Under the pieces are notes generated by a model, which was not told the DNA's origin, did no database searches, and saw only the letters and a program-made list of their open reading frames with translations. Source: Ooceraea biroi (taxonomy: Eukaryota > Arthropoda > Insecta > Hymenoptera > Formicidae). Taken from it: a stretch of DNA of 64,000 nucleotides. The number at the start of each line of letters is the position of its first letter. The stretch's first letter is position 1. Location of the stretch: the NCBI RefSeq assembly GCF_003672135.1, contig NC_039512.1, forward strand, positions 9,936,874 through 10,000,873, written 5' to 3'. Shown here in pieces: positions 59,371 through 64,000 of this stretch. The translations under genes and the position numbers were made by a program.

Positions 59371-59447
59371 CCCTAGTAGCACAGTGCATTGGCTTTACAT
59401 TGGCCAATGTTTGGCTAACGTAAAGCCAATGCACTGTGCTACTCGGG
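59371..59447. mobile_element. 77-bp perfect-hairpin element, CCC terminus
   Basis: Arms 59371-59398 and 59420-59447 pair over 28 bp with one mismatch around AGTAGCACAGTGCATTGGCT; the core 24 bp is exact. The loop is 21 bp. The flanks are AA on both sides (59369-59370 and 59448-59449). It is in the likely 3' UTR of Spatzle, so the transcript could fold into a hairpin. Confidence 0.85.
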
Positions 59448-60247
59448 AAGAACCCCAAGTCGATTAAGCTACGCGGGAATTCAATTGGCCCAATTGTTAT
59501 GGGGATACGATAACTCGAAGTACTTTCGAATCGAACGAAGTCCGTCTCGCCACTTGTTACGCACGACGCTTGACGACCATTAGTTTAGAGGGGGACGGAG
59601 GTATCTTCGAAAGAACAAACACAATTTTTATATAAATATCTCAATATGTTCTCCTTAAACAATAATTAATAATAGGATAAGAGACGTGTACAAATTTATA
59701 TAATGTGATACAATTGCTTATGCGTTAGTTACATATATTTATGTCGTATATTTTTCCTAAATCTTAGGAGTAATCAAATGCGAATAAAAGTTATCCATTG
59801 TTACGTCTCTTGGACACGAACTTCCTCCGCGCGGAACGCGTCAGGTTACTGACGAAGGTACGATCTCCTCAAAATATTCCAAAGTTTTAAACGCAACACA
59901 GCATGGAAGCATCGAAGCAAATTCTTAAACAATTCTACTTAAATAATTGTCCACAAATAGTCATGTAATACGTATAGTTACTTCTGGCAGTTTCTCGTTC
60001 AATGGAAGCTTGAAATTTATTTTGTATACGCGTGCATATATGCAGATTTGTCTCTCAAGTCAATCAGGATACAAATACAATCATGCACGAGGAAGAAATG
60101 CGCCCGTCCATGTGACGAGTAAGGAACTTGAATATCAAAAAGGCTCGGTCGTTGTCGCCGTTGTGCTTTAAATTCTCACTCTGTCTGTCACGTTAAATAC
60201 CGGTCACAGGATATTCCGCTGTGCCCGTGATGCTCGTAAAGCTGTCC
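59448..60247. other. Spacer between convergent Spatzle and CDC42 effector genes
   Basis: AT-rich 3' regions of two convergent genes. The minus-strand frame through 60193-60247 is an alternative reading of the effector's last exon and is not used in the preferred splice. Confidence 0.5.
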
Positions 60248-60615
60248 TCAGCACGCCTGAAACAGGAAAAACAAATTGTACTCCGAAGTTCCGCCGAGAA
60301 GAGGAAGAATCGGGTCGAGGATGTGATGGGAACCTGGCGGTGACGCACCTTGGCACCGAAATCGCCGTCGTATCCACCCTTTCTCTGCATCTGCGCCTGG
60401 AGGTCGGCCAACTGGGCGATCGACATGTCGATGTCGCCGCTGCTGATGTGCGCGGTGTGCCTGAAGTTCGTGGGCGCTCCGATCATGCTTCGGTCTATCC
60501 TGTGCCTCTGATGCGGCCTGCCGCCGTTGGTGCTCCGCCTGCCGCCGTTCCGCGTCGATCGCGCCGTCAGGCAGCACGTGAAGCACTGCACCCAGAGCTC
60601 GCTGTTGCCGGCCAT
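60248..60615 (-). CDS. CDC42 small effector protein (CDC42SE/SPEC)
   Basis: Exons (minus) 60615-60349 and 60256-60248 join in phase to 91 residues, in the family range (~80). The N-terminus MAGNSELWVQCFTCCLTARS carries a Cys cluster like the palmitoylated CFNCC of mammalian CDC42SE. It is followed by a basic stretch and a CRIB motif I-D-R-S-M-I-G-A-P-T-N-F-R-H-T-A-H, which binds GTP-loaded CDC42, and by QAQMQRKGGYDGDFGAK. The splice adds only Ala-Cys before TGA. The protein should sit at the plasma membrane and modulate actin assembly downstream of CDC42. A longer C-terminus in another frame of the last exon would need a different splice. Confidence 0.9.
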
Positions 60616-61137
60616 CTTACGGTATCCTCGTGCCTCGCCACCGCGAAACTGTCGGGACGATTTACTCCGACGGGAACGTAACCTCAAAAACGTTGCTCGG
60701 TGGACGACGTTCGGATCGATGATCCTCGGGGGCCGGTTTCTCTCGTTCGAGGGCACGAATGCGCCGCGAAAAGGGACGACGATCGCCGCGGCAACGGTCG
60801 ACGACGACCGCGGTAAGGGTCAGACCCGCGATCGGAAGATAACGACTACGGCGTCGCGTTAACCTCTCGACGCCGCGGGCTCAACGGCCGACGAACCGGG
60901 CAAAATAAACATCTCCGTGGGGCGCGTGACTCACCGCGGCTGCGCGGGACATCGTCCCCCTGCGAACACGTCCGTGGACGAGGATACTCGTCGGCGGAGA
61001 CAAAGACGAATCCTCCCCCGGCACGCTACATTCGCGCTGTTGACGCGAGAGCACTGTCACACGTAAAGCCCGTTTTACACGATGCGGCAGCGCGCGGGGC
61101 ACGCCGCGCGATGGGGGCGTCCGGGACTTGTAACGAT
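60616..61137. other. GC-rich 5' region of the CDC42 effector gene
   Basis: CpG-rich 5' region upstream of the effector ATG; open frames on both strands look compositional. It is the likely promoter and 5' UTR, cut short on the right by a transposon at 61138. Confidence 0.5.
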
Positions 61138-62099
61138 CCCAGTAAGCAAAATGTGTGCAATCTGCCAGCAGATTGGCAACGGATTACTGCAGAAGTTGAT
61201 AGCAAATTGGCATCCGTTATGTCCGCGTTAGGACAGTGATCCGCCAGCAGATCGGCGGCAGAAGCCGAGCAGGATCTGTTAACATCTGACGGCAGATTGA
61301 CGGCAGAAACCGAACAAATCTGCAGCTTTTGGCCATTCATATTCACGATATATTAAAGCATGTGTTTACTTTTAACACACTATAAATTGTTAAAAGAACG
61401 CATTTGTTTGTTTGTTAAATTAAAGTACATTCGGCTTGATGTGTCTTTCTGACAGTTCGTTGCATAATCTCTCTCTTATTGTTAATTTATTCTAATCTCA
61501 AGTCCGAATTTTGCTTTCGAACTTCAGATCGCTCGTGGCGTGCGTGAACTACATGGACGTTGTCCATGGGAGCCTCTGTGCCGCAAGCGCAAAAATTTTC
61601 AGAAAAATTAATATTATCGTGCCAACGCGCGTATATTAACTTATATAACTGTTAGACTAAATCTTAACATCGAGTAAGAACTCGACGCGTGCACCGCATA
61701 GCGGTGCGGAGCGAGAACACATATTCATAGCCGTGTAAATTTGAATACTGTCAAAAGCTGCGGATCCTGTTCGGTTTCTGCTGCCAATCTGCCGTTCGAT
61801 TCCGCGCGCGCAGATCTTGCTCGGTTTCTGCTGCCAATCTGCCGTTAGATTCCGCGCGCGCAAATCTTGCTCGGTTTCTGTCGACAATCCGACTTCGAGC
61901 CATGTTTGCAGATTCTGCTCGGTTTCTGCCGCCAATCCGTTCTTAGATCTCGTGAGCAAGCTCCGTTACATTTCTGGCACCAATTTGTCGAATTAATCGT
62001 TAACAACAACTTCTGTATCAAATTTGTTGTCTTTTGGCTGGCAATAGTTGATAGCGGATAGTTGGTATCATCTGCTTTCGGCAGACTTGGCTATCTGGG
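61138..62099. mobile_element. CCCAG-terminus non-autonomous element, copy 2
   Basis: 962 bp, nearly identical to 12981-13968 with a ~24-bp deletion in the left tandem-like part. Flanked by AT (61136-61137 and 62100-62101). Same termini CCCAGTAAGC and GGCTATCTGGG. Confidence 0.9.
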
Positions 62100-62954
62100 A
62101 TACTTGGCAATTCCACGTATGCCGATATGTACTCAGCGTATAAGTACATTTTGATTTTTTCTCAAGTGTTCTCGTGTGCATAGCATGTTTGATTTCGTCA
62201 CAAGTGTGCATCTGGTAAAGTGGACCGAGAGATCTGCTCGTTCTACTTGCACTCTCTGCGAGTTCCGTCCATTCTCTCCTTCTCCCACCGAGGCACGAAT
62301 ATACATGCATTTCATTTTAGATACAGAAAACAGTTAAAGTACAGTTAGGACGAGCAGATCTACAGTGTGTCCCGGTAAATGCATACATCAAGCACATCGA
62401 GGTGGAAAACAGCTGTTGCTGGAGAACCAAGTTTCATGAAAAAAAGAATTACTTATTTCACTCTAAAGCAATAAACTTTGATTAAACCGGATTCGATTAA
62501 TAATTCCAGAACTTATTTTCCCAAGTTGTTTTTTCCTTAATCGCTTATAACTAAAAATGTATGGATGGCTCGACAGTTTTGTGAAGAAGTTAACGTAGAA
62601 TTGATCAAGCAATCCGTATCGTATCGTATCAAATGTTCCACAATTGTACAAGTAAATTTCTAAAAAGACTTATAAATCTGCTAAAATAGCGAAATTATCT
62701 CGATTCTAATCTAATTACAAAATTGCATTAATCGGGAATCGTAAAACGCAATGAAGGGGGAAACGAAAGGCATAATGCCAGCTAATACATTTTATTTAAA
62801 TAAATTATGTACAGGAATGCTTCGAGTCAGGTCGAAACGTTCGATTCGCGCCCTTTTCGTTTAAAACATAAATTAATTTTTTTCACGATGAATTGACTGC
62901 AAAGGCCTTCGCTCTTTCACATAACTTCAATCAACCGGAACCAATTGGCTCTTA
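62100..62954. other. Spacer with no recognised gene
   Basis: AT-rich sequence between two mobile elements. No coding exon or repeat of note. Confidence 0.5.
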
Positions 62955-63898
62955 CCCAGTAAGCAAACTGTCAGCAGTATGTCGACAGATTGGCAGCAGA
63001 TCCGGTACCATCTGTGTCCGCATTAAGATTGTGTTCTGCCAGCAGATCCTGCTAACATGATCTGACAGCAGATTGGCGACAGAAACCGAGCAGAGCCTGC
63101 CGACATAACCTGGCGGCAGAAATAGAGCAGGATCTGCTGGCAGTGTAGTTGGCAGCAGATTGGGAGCAGAAATCGAGCAGGCTCTGCGAGAAAGCGCCGT
63201 AGTAGTACAAATTTATTGGAGCAATATTGGTTAACAATATAAATCTAATATTTTATGTGGGGTATGAATTAATTTCTTATATTGGTCCACTATTGTAAAG
63301 TAATCTGTTTTTTTAATCAATACTTAATTTGATTAAATGGGCAAATTTAATGCCTTCAGATTGCTTGCGGCGTGTGTGGACGTTGTCCATGAGAACCTCC
63401 GTGCCGCAAGTGCAAAATTCTTAGAAAAATTAATATTATTATGTCAAGACGCGTATATTAACTTATATAACTGTCAGGCTAAATCTTAACGTCGAGTAAG
63501 AACTCGACATGTTCACCACCTAGCGGTGCGGAGCGAAAACGCATATTCCTAGCCGTGTAAATTTGAATAGTGTCAAAAGCCGCAGATCCTGTTCGGTTTC
63601 TGCCGCCAACCTGGCGCCAGGTTATGTCGGCAGGCTCTGTTCGGTTTCTGTCGCCAATCTGCTGCCAACTGCACTGCGCAGATTCTGCTCTATTTCTGCC
63701 GCCAATCTGCCGCCAGGTTATGTCGACAGGCTCTGTTCAGTTTCTGCCGCCAATCTGCCGTCAGATCATGCTATAAGCAGGATCTGCTGGCAGAACACAA
63801 GCTTAATGCGGACACAGATGGTACCGGATCCGTTGCATTATTCTGCTTCAGATATGCTGCCGATCCGTCGGCGTACTGCTGACAGTGTGCTTACTGGG
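62955..63898. mobile_element. Foldback CCCAG element, copy 3 (related)
   Basis: Begins CCCAGTAAGCAAACTGTC and ends GACAGTGTGCTTACTGGG. About 250 bp at each end are mutually inverted, with some gaps, and rich in GCAGATCxTGCTGGCAG units. Part of the AT-rich middle (63358-63560) matches the middle of the two longer CCCAG copies (CGTGTATATTAACTTATATAA region). The left flank is TA and the right flank TG, so no intact target duplication. It is a diverged relative of 12981-13968 and 61138-62099. Confidence 0.75.
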
Positions 63899-64000
63899 TG
63901 GATTTTGTACCCAATCTGTGGCCTCTCTGCTCACATATTTTGTCGAACAGATTTTGCCAATGTCTGTTCCTCGCAGGTTTGGCTGACTGGGCACTTAGGA
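63899..64000. other. Window end
   Basis: About 100 bp ending with GGTTTGGCTGACTGGG at 63976-63991, itself a CCCAGTCAGCC-type terminus in reverse. It may be the edge of another related element, but its partner end is not visible. Confidence 0.3.

Noticed and set aside
60193..60247. Longer C-terminus for the CDC42 effector (frame ending EYPVTGI)
   Set aside because: It is in a different phase from the donor at 60349; the in-phase join stops after Ala-Cys, giving the usual family length.

Overview
This is a eukaryotic, almost certainly insect, window. It holds spliced genes with GT-AG introns, mariner, P-like, hAT-like and TTAA-type elements, and a Spatzle gene. A full angiomotin gene (a family I understand Drosophila lacks) and the general gene style fit Hymenoptera, perhaps an ant. 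That placement is inference; no species marker was read. I see no tRNA, rRNA or CRISPR array.

Layout, left to right. The 3' end of the splicing factor SF3B3 (+, 125-1511). A recently homogenised array of twelve ~160-bp satellite units (3541-5457). A CpG-rich stretch, then a CUB/LDLa single-pass membrane protein (+, 7303-11732). A 1-kb terminal-inverted-repeat element (12981-13968), a small TTAA element, and a P-element-like insertion carrying only part of a THAP domain (15426-16368), just upstream of NKAP (+, 16655-18089). A rhodanese (-, 18371-19541) lies tail to tail with NKAP. Angiomotin (+, 21295-27279) is convergent with PPIL4 (-, 30382-32438). PPIL4 is divergent from a nucleoside hydrolase (+, 33689-35447), which is followed within 250 bp by an HCN-like channel (+, ~35691-40820) whose pore lacks GYG. 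Next come a possible 44-aa two-exon gene, a cysteine-rich unknown (-, 42022-43039), Ninjurin (+, 45839-46522), a TEDC1-like gene (-, 47253-53943), Spatzle (+, 55123-59267) and a CDC42 small effector (-, 60248-60615). The right end is made largely of inverted-repeat elements.

The genes are mostly unrelated housekeeping and signalling genes: splicing (SF3B3, NKAP, PPIL4), centriole (TEDC1), Hippo/junction (angiomotin), Toll ligand (Spatzle), Rho-GTPase effector (CDC42SE) and injury/adhesion (Ninjurin). No operon-like pathway is visible.

The most unusual content is the mobile DNA. At least six non-autonomous elements share termini beginning CCC (five of them CCCAG) and, where intact, are flanked by 2-bp direct repeats of variable sequence (TA, AT, GA, AA). 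They include two near-identical pairs and a 77-bp hairpin just beyond the spz coding end. The introns and 5' flank of the TEDC1-like gene carry insertions of several superfamilies. Exon boundaries were derived by hand from splice signals, reading-frame phase and remembered family sequences; no search was run.
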